Assembly (NCBI GenBank): GCA_016208915.1
Contig: JACQXE010000082.1
Location: 1-55,175, forward strand
Direction: 5' to 3'
DNA length: 55,175 nucleotides
Origin: Nitrospirota bacterium
GTDB taxonomy: Bacteria; Nitrospirota; Thermodesulfovibrionia; Thermodesulfovibrionales; UBA1546
Made by a program: the position numbers and the translations under genes. The notes under the pieces were generated by a model. It was not told where the DNA came from, searched no databases, and was given only the letters and a program-made list of their open reading frames with translations. Below, piece by piece: positions 28,453 through 38,100 of the stretch; positions within the stretch are counted from its first letter, which is position 1; the number at the start of each line of letters is the position of its first letter.

Positions 28453-29182
28453 AAAGGGGACAGGCTACTTTTTAAGCTGGCAGGATAAGAGATGCCGAGG
28501 ATAGTAAGAGGATTAGGAGACAATATTGTGTACCATGTTATTAATCGTGGAAATGGGAAACAAAAAGTTTTTCATACAGAAAAGGATTATGGGGCTTTCA
28601 TGGAATTGGTGAAGGAGGCAAAAGAACGTCATTCTGTAAAGCTCTATGGATATTGTCTGATGCCGAACCATTTTCATATGGCTGTGGAACCTGATAAAGG
28701 TGAGAATTTGAGTCGTTGGATGCAGTGGTTAATGACAAGCCATGTGCGACGGTATCATCGTTACTACAATAGCAGCGGCCATGTATGGCAGGGCCGGTAT
28801 AAGAGTTTCATGATTCAGGAAGATAGCCATTTATTGATGGTTCTGAGATATATTGAGGGGAATCCGGTGCGGGCGAAGATTGTGCAAGGGGCGAGGGAAT
28901 GGCAATGGTCGTCTCATGGGGAAACATCGGGCATGAAGGAAAGATTACTCACCGATGAGGTGCCGATTGAATTGCCGGAAAAGTGGACGCTCTACGTTGA
29001 TAAACCATTTGAAGAATCGGAACTTGATTGTCTGCATAAGAGCGTCAATCGACAAACACCCTTTGGCGATAGTACCTGGCAGGTGAAAATATGCAAAAAA
29101 TTTGGTTTGGAATCAACATTAAGAAGGAGAGGAAGGCCGAAGAAGGAGATGAGAGGATGAGAAAAAGTAGCCTGTCCCCTTT
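28453..29182 (+). mobile_element. RAYT (IS200-like) element with 21-bp inverted ends
   Basis: AAAGGGGACAGGCTACTTTTT (28453-28473) is repeated inverted at 29162-29182, exactly bracketing the transposase gene. Related 'ggggacagtcccc' units occur at 38984-39032 in the giant surface gene and a half-unit at 46906. These may be recognition palindromes or relics of the same system. Confidence 0.8.
28492..29160 (+). CDS. REP-associated tyrosine transposase (IS200/IS605 Y1-like)
   Basis: 222 residues. The Y1 transposase core is visible: YHVINRGNGKQKVFHTEKDY, then LYGYCLMPNHFHMAVEP with the metal-binding HFH pair, and GHVWQGRYKSFMIQEDSHLL, where the catalytic tyrosine lies in the RYKS/RYIEGNPVRA region. 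The basic tail RRRGRPKKEMRG is typical of RAYTs. It lies between 21-bp inverted repeats and appears intact. Unlike IS200, no second orf (TnpB) is present. Confidence 0.92.
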   Translation: MPRIVRGLGDNIVYHVINRGNGKQKVFHTEKDYGAFMELVKEAKERHSVKLYGYCLMPNHFHMAVEPDKGENLSRWMQWLMTSHVRRYHRYYNSSGHVWQGRYKSFMIQEDSHLLMVLRYIEGNPVRAKIVQGAREWQWSSHGETSGMKERLLTDEVPIELPEKWTLYVDKPFEESELDCLHKSVNRQTPFGDSTWQVKICKKFGLESTLRRRGRPKKEMRG

Positions 29183-29377
29183 ATTCTTCCTGTTGTACAA
29201 ACAGTACGAGGGGGCCATGTCCTGCCCTCCCAACAAGTTGATGAATCCCTGAGATTTTTTAAGGAAGTGAAAGATGCGCAAAGTTTTGAATGAGAGGCTG
29301 ATAAATGAATAATGAAGGTTTGACCCCAAGAGCAAACAAGAGCAAAAGAGGAAAGAGGATTTTTTATGGAGGATAAG

Positions 29378-30151
29378 ATGAAGAAGACCATATATTTGAT
29401 TTCTATCCTGGTATTACTTTCCGCATGCAACATCAGAACACCTGAGATTCATGGTGTTGTCCTTGATGCAGAAACGAAGCAGCCTGTTGAAGGGGCGTGG
29501 ATTACCGCGACATTAGAAATAGCAAGCAAAACTGTTCAGGGCGATGTTCATAACTCTTTATTTGTCGGAAAGACATGGACTGATAAAGACGGGAAATTTG
29601 TATTGCCCTCGAAGGAATTTCAAAAGCCGTCTTTTCCCGTGAGCTTTGGAACGAGAGTGGAAAGACTTAGTGTAAGTGTAGCAGCTATTGGTAAAAGAGG
29701 TGGGTTATCTCTGAAGGAACTTAGAGAAAAGGACAGTCTGAATATTTACTTAAAACCTTTAACTTTAAAAAATGAATTAGAAACTGAAAAGGGCGGGTCT
29801 TCAGAAATTCGATGGTTATATGAATATTGTCTGTCAGGTCGTATTGGACTATCTATTCCAATAGTGGAGGGTGGTTGTGACAATAAGGAATTGAATCTTA
29901 CCATTGCTGAGTATGAGCGGTATTTGGAGAAATTTAAAAAATATGGCGAAGAAGGAAAGGTTGAAGGGTATAGCGTTTACTTAGAACAGATGGCTTATTT
30001 ATATGAAAAGAAAGGCGATTATGAGAGGGCTATTGAAACGCTTCAGCAAACAATAGCATTTATGGAGAGGCATAACTTGCAGTTTGGCAAAGCAGATATT
30101 GAATGGAAGATTAAAAAGCTTCAACAAAAACTGGATAAAAAACAAAGGTAG
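29378..30151 (+). CDS. Lipoprotein with carboxypeptidase-regulatory-like domain (copy A)
   Basis: 257 residues from ATG 29378 (site GGAGGATAAG). The lipoprotein signal is MKKTIYLISILVLLSAC, with the lipidated cysteine in LSAC. A beta-sandwich regulatory-like domain follows (IHGVVLDAETKQPVEGAWI, TWTDKDGKFVLP). The C-terminus is helical with a TPR-like pair (YLEQMAYLYEKKGDYERAIE, TLQQTIAFM). It precedes a phospholipase-C-like gene; the same pair is repeated at 30870/31608. Function is unknown; an envelope-anchored partner of the adjacent enzyme is a guess from context. Confidence 0.8.
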   Translation: MKKTIYLISILVLLSACNIRTPEIHGVVLDAETKQPVEGAWITATLEIASKTVQGDVHNSLFVGKTWTDKDGKFVLPSKEFQKPSFPVSFGTRVERLSVSVAAIGKRGGLSLKELREKDSLNIYLKPLTLKNELETEKGGSSEIRWLYEYCLSGRIGLSIPIVEGGCDNKELNLTIAEYERYLEKFKKYGEEGKVEGYSVYLEQMAYLYEKKGDYERAIETLQQTIAFMERHNLQFGKADIEWKIKKLQQKLDKKQR

Positions 30152-30160
30152 GGGGTAGAT

Positions 30161-30883
30161 ATGACTAAGAGATTTTCTATAATTATTCTTGCTGCAGTTC
30201 TAACTTTATCCTCAGTTTCTTTATTAGATGGTTTTGACAACAACCCTAATAGAGAGGGTGGAACGTGGATACCTTATACGAAAGAAAATATTGATAGCGG
30301 AAAAATCAAAGGGGGGCATGACACCATTACTTATGAAGGGATGGAACTTAAAAAAAAGGTTCACCAACAAACAGACACAGATGGAGGCAACAATTTTATA
30401 AATAGATTTGCAAAAGACGCCTTAGAATCTCTCCGCATCGGCGCGCATGATGAGGATTCGACGAAGATATTAGGGATACCTTTTGACGATCCTCCCATCG
30501 GTTCTACAGGCTGGGGAGGTTGGTTAGATCATTTTTATAATCCAGAAACAGGAAAAGGACTCAAAGGAGGGTTGGGAGGAAGACCAGCTACCGAAAAAGC
30601 AAAAGATTACGCAGTGGAAATAAAGAAACTTCTATGCAAATCTCAAAAGACACCCTTGACAGATGCGGAGAAAAAAACGCTCTATGAACTTTTCGGCAAA
30701 ACCGGGCATTTACTTCAGGATATGGGATCGCCTTTTCATGTCGGCGATGCCACACATGCATTTCAGCAATTTTTTCCTACATGGGGATTTGAGAATTATG
30801 TATCGAATAACTGGGGTAGTTTAGGAAGTCAAATCATTACAAAAAACTTAGAATTAACGGAGGTATTAAATGAAAAGGAATAA
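30161..30883 (+). CDS. Zinc-dependent phospholipase C-like protein, C-terminally truncated
   Basis: 240 residues with signal peptide (MTKRFSIIILAAVLTLSSVS). The visible core is like the zinc PLC / S1-P1 nuclease superfamily: GGHDTITYEGMELKKKV, WLDHFYNPETGKGL and HLLQDMGSPFHVGDATH with the H/D metal ligands. It then matches the giant protein's PLC domain almost exactly (52 identical bases, 30773-30824 = 32076-32127) and ends soon after. Relative to the paralogue, one base appears missing near 30850, and the ribosome binding site and ATG of the next gene lie within the lost part. Probably a decayed tandem copy. Confidence 0.75.
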   Translation: MTKRFSIIILAAVLTLSSVSLLDGFDNNPNREGGTWIPYTKENIDSGKIKGGHDTITYEGMELKKKVHQQTDTDGGNNFINRFAKDALESLRIGAHDEDSTKILGIPFDDPPIGSTGWGGWLDHFYNPETGKGLKGGLGGRPATEKAKDYAVEIKKLLCKSQKTPLTDAEKKTLYELFGKTGHLLQDMGSPFHVGDATHAFQQFFPTWGFENYVSNNWGSLGSQIITKNLELTEVLNEKE

Positions 30884-31598
30884 GATCATTATCATAATTA
30901 TTCTCTTATTAGTTTTAGGATTAATCGCATGGGGAAGCATCATCAATATCCCCAAAATAAAAGGCAGAGTTGTTGATGCAGAGACCGGAAAGCCGATGAA
31001 AGGGGTGAATGTAAGGGCAGGATGGGTGACGGGATATGCAGACCCTGGGGGAGGCTCTTTCAGAACTTTTAAAGTGCATGCAACGAAAACAGATGAAAAT
31101 GGAGAGTTTATACTGCCGAAGACAATAAAGATAAAGATTCCTGTAATTGAACATTATCAAGGGGTAAATCTTCTGATTTATGAGCATGGGTATTCTGCTA
31201 TATATAGAGAAACCACGGGGAATGCTTCTTACTTAGCTACAGGTCATTATATCCGAAAGATTTACGGGCATTTTATAGATGTAAAATTGCCGAAATTAAA
31301 ATCAGATAAAGAATACTTTAAAAATATGGAAGAAATATATTTGTGGATGTTGACTGTTGGTGAAAACTTGCAGTTTCTCATCGATGAACGCAGATCATTT
31401 TCAAATAAATATCCAGAAAGTCCCTTGTTAGACGAAAACCAACTTATCTTAGCAGAATATTATGTTCGGCTTAAAGATTATACAAGTGCACTAAAAGAAT
31501 ATGAGAAATTGATTAAAGAATACCCAAAATCTAAATTTATACCATTAGTAAAAAAAGATATCGAAGATCTCAAACAAAAGAATCTTAACCACAAATAG
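30870..31598 (+). CDS. Membrane-anchored protein with carboxypeptidase-regulatory-like domain (copy B)
   Basis: 242 residues from ATG 30870, which overlaps the previous gene by 14 bases and follows CGGAGG. The N-terminal anchor is a hydrophobic helix (NKIIIIIILLLVLGLIAWGS) without a lipobox cysteine. Next comes IKGRVVDAETGKPMKGVNVR and TKTDENGEFILPKTIK, the same beta-sandwich as in copy A. The C-terminal helices (AEYYVRLKDYTSALKEYEKL) are TPR-like. It is paired with the PLC-headed giant gene that starts 9 bases later, mirroring copy A. Confidence 0.78.
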   Translation: MKRNKIIIIIILLLVLGLIAWGSIINIPKIKGRVVDAETGKPMKGVNVRAGWVTGYADPGGGSFRTFKVHATKTDENGEFILPKTIKIKIPVIEHYQGVNLLIYEHGYSAIYRETTGNASYLATGHYIRKIYGHFIDVKLPKLKSDKEYFKNMEEIYLWMLTVGENLQFLIDERRSFSNKYPESPLLDENQLILAEYYVRLKDYTSALKEYEKLIKEYPKSKFIPLVKKDIEDLKQKNLNHK

Positions 31599-31607
31599 AG
31601 GTGTATT

Positions 31608-34600
31608 ATGAAAAAACTTTATGCCATTGTTCTAACATGCTTAATTTTTGTACTATTTGCTTCTGCAGTATTCCCATATAATACCAAAGAGAAGGGTGAA
31701 GGCGGTCATGTAGGTTTAGCAAAAAAATCTATCGAACTTAAAAAGACAAAAGATGTCGGGTTACAAAAGGATCTTAGCGATCCTAATTATTATGATAAAA
31801 TTATCAATGCTGTTTCCTCCGAAGACGCTGTCTTTACTTCTGAAGTTATCCCACGATGGATGCATCATTTTTACAATCCAATCAGCGGCAAAGGCTTGCC
31901 ATATTTTAAAAATGCAAGGGAAAGGGCAGATGATTTCTATAAAGGCGCGGTAAATTCATACTGCACCAGTGACAAGCAAAAAGGCTGGGAAAAGCTCGGG
32001 CATGCATTGCATCTGCTTCAGGATATGGGATCACCCTCTCATGTGGGTGATGCTACGCATGCATTTCAACAATTCTTTCCTACATGGGGATTTGAGAATT
32101 ATGTATCGAATAACTGGGGTAGTTTAGAGAAGGAAATTGTTGCTGAGGACTGTGAACTTAACGGTGGAATCAATGATTATATCCAGAAAATGTCGTCCTA
32201 TACGTATAATAACTATGCAAAGCATGACAGGGAATATGTAACAATAGACCCTGGCCCACCCCCAACTATTAATTATGTTCCAGTACCAGTAACTAAAGGG
32301 GAAGATCCTTATCCTAATGAGCCATATAACACAATAGCCTTGCTTAATAATACTGTCTGCTACAGCGCTGGGCTTATTGATACCTTCTGGAATGATGTTT
32401 ATGTTGATAAATGCTCTCCGAAACTTTTTTCACTATCACCTGGAGGTGATCATCCAGATGAAACTTATGATGTCAGCATACCATTGCAGTACGATATAAA
32501 TGAGGCCGATTATCAATGGATCAACATGAGACTTGCAATGAAAAAAGGGAGAATTGGTTATTATTGGGCTTATTTGTATGGCAATAAATTTCAAGAGATA
32601 TACAATCTGCCTTCTGATACTCCTAACGAGGTTATAGCTCAGAAATTCGTTGAGCTGAAGGACATTGAAGATTTTCTAATTAATTATCCGTATAATGAAA
32701 CAAGCGATACAATCGCAGCTCCAGACGTTGCACTTTTAGAAAATGGGTTTTCTGGAGAAGCAGCAAAATTTTTGTTTAAGAATAAAGAAACTGCAAGATT
32801 GATTGAACCACAGTTTTCCTTTGATGAGTTAAAGAACCAACCCGTATTAGTTATCCCCTCCGGTGGTCTTTATGGAATGGAAAACTCCATCTACCTCAAA
32901 GCCTCGCTTTCCGAATACGTAAAGCAAGGCGGGACTTTGATTGTCTTTGCACAACAGCATGGGTATGAATTCTCTATTCTCCCGGTTCCGCAAGAACAAG
33001 ATGGGACATTTAAAACAATCACTGGCTATGGATGGACAGAGGATCAATCATGTTTATGGAACGGAACTTATGTGGATACTTATCATCAAATACTTTCGGC
33101 AATGACGACCTCAACGGTCTCTGCCAATGTTGATGGATATTTTACAAGCTATCCTTCAAGCTCGACCATTCTTTTAAGAAGAACAGCCAACGGCCAGCCT
33201 GCGATGATTATGTATGATTACGGGATGGGGAAAGTTATCATCTCCTCGATGTTCTCTGATTGGGGATATGCGCATTCACAGGCAACACAGGATGAGATAA
33301 AGATCGTGAGAGACATAATCTCATGGGCGAAGGCGCCTGCGCAACTGCCAGAGATAAAACCGGGCCAATCAGTGCAAGTGCAAGTGGAAGTGAAGAATAA
33401 TACAACAACTGATGCGACATCTATAAAAATACAAATTTACAATCCAGATAGGGCAACAGCCGTCAGCGAACAGCAATTAGCTGTCAGCATACCTGCTGGC
33501 TCTTTTTCTCAACTCGTCACTGATTACTCATCACTGATCACTGATGCTCTCGGCATCTACCACATTGACTACGAACTCTATGATTCAAACGGAATCCTTA
33601 TTCAGCCCCAGGCAGAGACCGACACGGGCCGTTTCATCGTCAGCAATCCACCGAGCAATCCGTATAAGTCCGCGGATTTACTATATACCATAAACACACC
33701 AAGCGAAGATGTCTTGGAAGGCCAGGATGTAGCCTATACAGTAAATATCTGGAATAGGTCTGCATACGACAAGCGACTGAGACTCTGGAAAAACCTATCA
33801 CATTTCTGGCAGGTGGGATTCCTTGACGAAATAATCGTGCCGGCCAATGGGTCTGTATCGAAAACATATATGCAGAAAATGAGTGGTTTATATGACTGGG
33901 CATTTACCTGGGCGACAATCTGGGTTGATTTTTACGAAGAAAACAGTACCGGTACCTATAAACCATGGTATATTTATTCATCAGAAACCCATCCATATGC
34001 TTATGTAGGGACTATTGGGAAGAGATTAAAACTTTCTTATCCATCAGTAGACCTTTTAGTGAAGCCTGAAAAATCTCTCTATGATAAGGGAGAAACTGTT
34101 AACCTCAGTTTAACAATCCAAAATAAACAGAACATTACGTATACATCTACTCTGAAAGTGCGTGCTACAGATCCATCCAATACTATTGTCAATAATACTA
34201 GTCTTAATATAACCCTTCCTGCCAACGGATCAACAACGCAAAATCTGAGTTTTATGCTGCCTTCAACTGCACAGATTGGCTTTTATACAATTTTAGTGGA
34301 AGCTCTTGATGCATCAGGCAAGAAAATAGGCATGGGGTCATCAAGCTTTGAGATTCCTCAGAGCCAGATTTCAGTTACACCAAATCTGCCATCCTTAACC
34401 ACTGGTTCAAACACTATCCCATTCCTTTTAAACAACACAGGCAGAATCAATGTGAATTCAGGGGTTATTGATGTAAGTTTTAAAGACCCTAATGGAAATA
34501 TTGTTTATTCAGGCAGCCAGCCTTTCTCATTGCAAGTCGCAGAGAGCAAAGCGCAGAGCGTCAACATATCAATTCCCTCTCTGAAATTCGGGAATTACAC

Positions 34601-35108
34601 ATTGACTTATAGTCAGTCTGATGAGACAAGGACAGGCAGTCCAACAAATATTACTATCCCCAACTCTGCTACCCTTGCGCTTGCTTTTGACAAGTCTTCT
34701 TACAAAATCGGAGAAACAGCAGGAATTGTTATAACAATAAATGATAAAGGCAAGTTTGTGCAGAACGGCACATTAACAATTGATGCGCCATTTCTTGGGT
34801 TCACAGATACAAAAAACATAACAGTTAACCCATCAAATATAGCAAATATTCCTTATGCTATTTTGCTTCCTGCTACTCTGATTTCAGGCGGAAATATTAC
34901 TGCGACGTTTACTGCATCAGGTTATCAATTGACAAAAACTCTGTTGCTTTCGATTGCGCCTATAACTATCAACCAGAATATAGCCTTTGATAAGTCATCT
35001 TACAGGATACGAGAAAACCTCGGCATGAACTATATCGTCACAAACAATGCCAAGCCAATTTCGCCTCTTCTCTTAATGCATCTTTCAATATTTCCATTCC
35101 GGATATGA
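31608..35108 (+). CDS. Giant surface protein, segment 1: PLC-like + GATase-like + Ig/CARDB-like repeats
   Basis: 1166 residues before a frameshift. A signal peptide (MKKLYAIVLTCLIFVLFASA) leads to a zinc PLC/S1-P1-like domain (residues ~20-290; RWMHHFYNPISGKG, LLQDMGSPSHVGDATH). At ~405-575 a class-I-glutamine-amidotransferase-like fold follows (VLVIPSGGLYGMENS, EYVKQGGTLIVFAQQHGYEF, YGMGKVIISSMFSDWG). From ~595 on there are repeated Ig/CARDB-like sandwiches with phrases such as SYKIGETAGIVITIND. The frame ends at 35108, but a -1 base near 35054 is suspected: the next frame continues the same repeat (ASSLNASFNISIPDM) without break. It is presumably cell-surface or secreted. Confidence 0.85.
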   Translation: MKKLYAIVLTCLIFVLFASAVFPYNTKEKGEGGHVGLAKKSIELKKTKDVGLQKDLSDPNYYDKIINAVSSEDAVFTSEVIPRWMHHFYNPISGKGLPYFKNARERADDFYKGAVNSYCTSDKQKGWEKLGHALHLLQDMGSPSHVGDATHAFQQFFPTWGFENYVSNNWGSLEKEIVAEDCELNGGINDYIQKMSSYTYNNYAKHDREYVTIDPGPPPTINYVPVPVTKGEDPYPNEPYNTIALLNNTVCYSAGLIDTFWNDVYVDKCSPKLFSLSPGGDHPDETYDVSIPLQYDINEADYQWINMRLAMKKGRIGYYWAYLYGNKFQEIYNLPSDTPNEVIAQKFVELKDIEDFLINYPYNETSDTIAAPDVALLENGFSGEAAKFLFKNKETARLIEPQFSFDELKNQPVLVIPSGGLYGMENSIYLKASLSEYVKQGGTLIVFAQQHGYEFSILPVPQEQDGTFKTITGYGWTEDQSCLWNGTYVDTYHQILSAMTTSTVSANVDGYFTSYPSSSTILLRRTANGQPAMIMYDYGMGKVIISSMFSDWGYAHSQATQDEIKIVRDIISWAKAPAQLPEIKPGQSVQVQVEVKNNTTTDATSIKIQIYNPDRATAVSEQQLAVSIPAGSFSQLVTDYSSLITDALGIYHIDYELYDSNGILIQPQAETDTGRFIVSNPPSNPYKSADLLYTINTPSEDVLEGQDVAYTVNIWNRSAYDKRLRLWKNLSHFWQVGFLDEIIVPANGSVSKTYMQKMSGLYDWAFTWATIWVDFYEENSTGTYKPWYIYSSETHPYAYVGTIGKRLKLSYPSVDLLVKPEKSLYDKGETVNLSLTIQNKQNITYTSTLKVRATDPSNTIVNNTSLNITLPANGSTTQNLSFMLPSTAQIGFYTILVEALDASGKKIGMGSSSFEIPQSQISVTPNLPSLTTGSNTIPFLLNNTGRINVNSGVIDVSFKDPNGNIVYSGSQPFSLQVAESKAQSVNISIPSLKFGNYTLTYSQSDETRTGSPTNITIPNSATLALAFDKSSYKIGETAGIVITINDKGKFVQNGTLTIDAPFLGFTDTKNITVNPSNIANIPYAILLPATLISGGNITATFTASGYQLTKTLLLSIAPITINQNIAFDKSSYRIRENLGMNYIVTNNAKPISPLLLMHLSIFPFRI
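33459..33546. repeat. Two text-like repeats in the giant gene
   Basis: 33459-33489 is of the 'gtcagcgaacagcaattagctgtcagc' type, read as AVSEQQLAVS. 33508-33546 is 'cgtcactgattactcatcactgatcactgat', read as LVTDYSSLITD. Both sit in frame inside a beta-sandwich domain. Confidence 0.6.
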
Positions 35109-38100
35109 ACTACACTTACAACGGTTCTCTGACACTTGAACCTGGCAAGTCAATAGAAATGCCGTTTAACATCGCAATACCAGCGACAGTTTTAGCAGGC
35201 CAGCATCAGGTTTTAACATCAATAACCATCCCTTCTGGTGTGATTTATCAGGGCGCTTTCACCTTTGTAGTGCCGGAATCGTCGCTGGAGATTGCTTCGT
35301 CGCTACCGCTCCTCGCAATGACAGCAGGAGATACGATAAATTTGACAATAGAGAATACAGGCGGAGTTGATACAACTTATACAACAGAAAAACTTTCTAT
35401 TACAGATGAGAAAGGTGTAACTATTTATCAAGGAAATGTTACAGGAACTATCTTGGCTGGAGAGAAAAAGACACTGGTGGATATCCTGATTCCCCAGCAA
35501 ACAGCGAAGGGCTTTGCATTTTTGAATACACAGATTAAGGATGCTAAGACATCAAAGCAGTCCTATCTTTACAAGACATATGAGATCACAGGCATAACAG
35601 CGACATTAGAAACGAAGACGGATAAGAGCACTTATTTGAAGACAGAGGCAATCACAGGCATTTCGAATATTTTGAATGGGCAGTTTGGGATAGAGAGTGG
35701 AAGTTTGAAAATCACAGTGAACAGGACAAAGAGTGCTTTGCAATCTTATCAATTTATTAATAAATTTGGTTCTTCTGGTTCAGGTAATGGACAGTTTAGA
35801 AGCCCTGCGAGCATAGCGGTAGATAACAACTATATCTATGTGACTGATAATAACAACAACCGAGTTCAAATCTTCAATAAAACCACCTATGCCTTTGTAG
35901 GTAAGTTTGGCTCATATGGTTTTGGAGATGGACAGTTTTATTACCCTTCTGGTATAGCAGTAGATAATAGCTATATTTATGTAACTGATGGTAGCAACCG
36001 AGTTCAAATTTTCAATAAAACCACCTATGCGTTTAAAGGTAGTTTCGGCTCATATGGTTCAGGGGATGGACAATTCAAATATCCTTATGGCATAGCTGTT
36101 GATAATAATTACATTTATGTTGCTGATGCCGGCAACTACAGAATCCAAATATTTGACAAAACCACCTATGTATTTGTTAACAAATTCGGCTCATATGGTT
36201 CAGGGGATGGACAGTTCTATTACCCTTTGGGTATAGCAGTAGATTCTAACTATATTTATGTGCCTGATTGGAGCAATCAGAGAGTTCAAATCTTCAATAA
36301 AACCACCTATGCATTTGTAGGTAAATTCGGCTCTGATGGTTTTGGAGATGGACACTTTAATAGCCCTGTGAGCATAGCAATAGATAACAACTATATCTAT
36401 GTGACTGATTGGGGCAACCAGAGAGTTCAAATCTTTAGTAAAGATACATATGCAGTAGGCGGTACCGAAAAACTCTTTGAAACTACCATCCCCATCACCC
36501 AATCCGCCAATACAGCTCAGGACTACACAACCAGCATCGGCACATTAAATGCCGCAGGCAAGCTCTATCTCAATGCGGAACTAAAGAACAGCATTGGCCA
36601 GACCATTGCAACCTCTGAATACCCATTCTATGTCATTCAGGGCAATACAGTTCTTTTATTCTCGACCGACAAGAAAGCATATAAGCCCGGCGAGACGGTA
36701 ACGATTACTGGAGAAGTACAGAATAGCGCTTCTATCACTGCGACAGCGCTCAGCATTCAGCTATCAGCTAATAGCCAAAATATTTATACAGAAACTTTTG
36801 ACATTCCTGCAAATGGAAGCCATCCATTCACAACCACCGCTACTGCATCTACAGAAGGCACATATACGCTTACTGGAAAGGTTACACAGAACACATCTAC
36901 ACTTGTTGAGATTGCAGACCAGTATGAGGTTGCAAATCCAAAGGCAACAGCAACAGTGACAGCGCCTGAGGTGGCTGGCAGTGAATTGTTTACGATGAGT
37001 GTTGAACTGAAAAATACAGGAAAAGTTCCAACGACAGTACAACTCGTAGTTACCCCCTCACCCTCGCCCTCTCCCACAGGGGGAGAGGGGAATGTCTGGA
37101 GTGGAGACTCACAGACAATTTTGATACAGGTTGGTGAGACGAAGGTAATACAATATAGTCAGCAGATAACGACTAACACAACTTACACATTCACATTTAC
37201 CGGTGATATTGAGCAGACTATACAGAAGCAGGTTGTCTTTGGAGAAAAAGCAGCAATACAACTTGACAGGCAGCCTTTATATAAAGAAGGAGATATCGCA
37301 ATACCTTTCATCCTCAGTAATTCAGGATTGATAGAGGCAACGTATCCTGTTACCTTCACATTGTACAGGAATGGGGCGGAGACGGCAAAGACGGTTGGAA
37401 GTTTTGTTCTCCCTGTCAACGGAAGCGTTTCAAGCTCTTTAGTTTATAACCTTGTCGAAGGTTTATATACTTTGAAATGTGAGACAACCGGTTTCCAGAG
37501 CGAATCTCAGATAAATGTAGTTAAAGCTGGTCAGGGCGTGATAGCGCTTTTAGTTAATGAGGCGTATCCGGAAGGGACAATCAGTATCCCGTATACAATA
37601 ACAAACACCGGGCAGTTTGACTCGGATTTCACAGTTAATTTTGAACTCGGGGCAGCTGTAATTACAAAATCAATCTTTATACAAAAAGCCGGAAACTATA
37701 CAGGTGAACTCTCATATCCACTCTCCTCAGGGAACTATGCGATTAGCGCACAGCTTATATCTTATCCTTCTATTCCTGTAAGCAAGAGCTTTAAGGTATT
37801 AAAAGAAAATTATGCGACTATGGCAGTAGCCGTTGGCTCACAGACAAGCGAACTCTTGCCTGTCACAGTCAATCTCACAAATGTTGGATACAATGAAATT
37901 AACGGCAGCGTTCAGTTGTCAGTTGTCAGCAGTCAGGGAACGGCTGTATGGAATGGTTCTCAGGATGTTTCTTTGCCCTACTCCCTATCCCCTACACCCT
38001 ACACGCTTACTTTCAACATTAACCCATCTGCTATTGCGCCAGGAGACTACACGCTGAAGGCAGAGCTTCTCAACAACAGCAATCAGCAGATAACAGTCAG

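Larger units (their letters stand above)
28408..29293 (+). pseudogene. Small secreted protein gene split by the RAYT element
   Basis: The left fragment starts at ATG 28408, overlapping the end of the previous frame. It reads MMKTKILIIFFI, a signal-peptide start, then runs into the element's inverted repeat and stops. To the right of the element (from 29183) a frame reads ILPVVQTVRGGHVLPSQQVD, then ESLRFFKEVKDAQSFE and a stop at 29291-29293. Joined, the two would make a small secreted protein of about 50-60 residues. The joining is inferred; a related uninterrupted locus would be needed to confirm it. Confidence 0.35.

Noticed and set aside
35105-35130. Programmed ribosomal frameshift between giant-gene segments 1 and 2
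   Set aside because: No slippery heptamer or downstream pseudoknot was evident near 35054; a single-base deletion explains the switch more simply.
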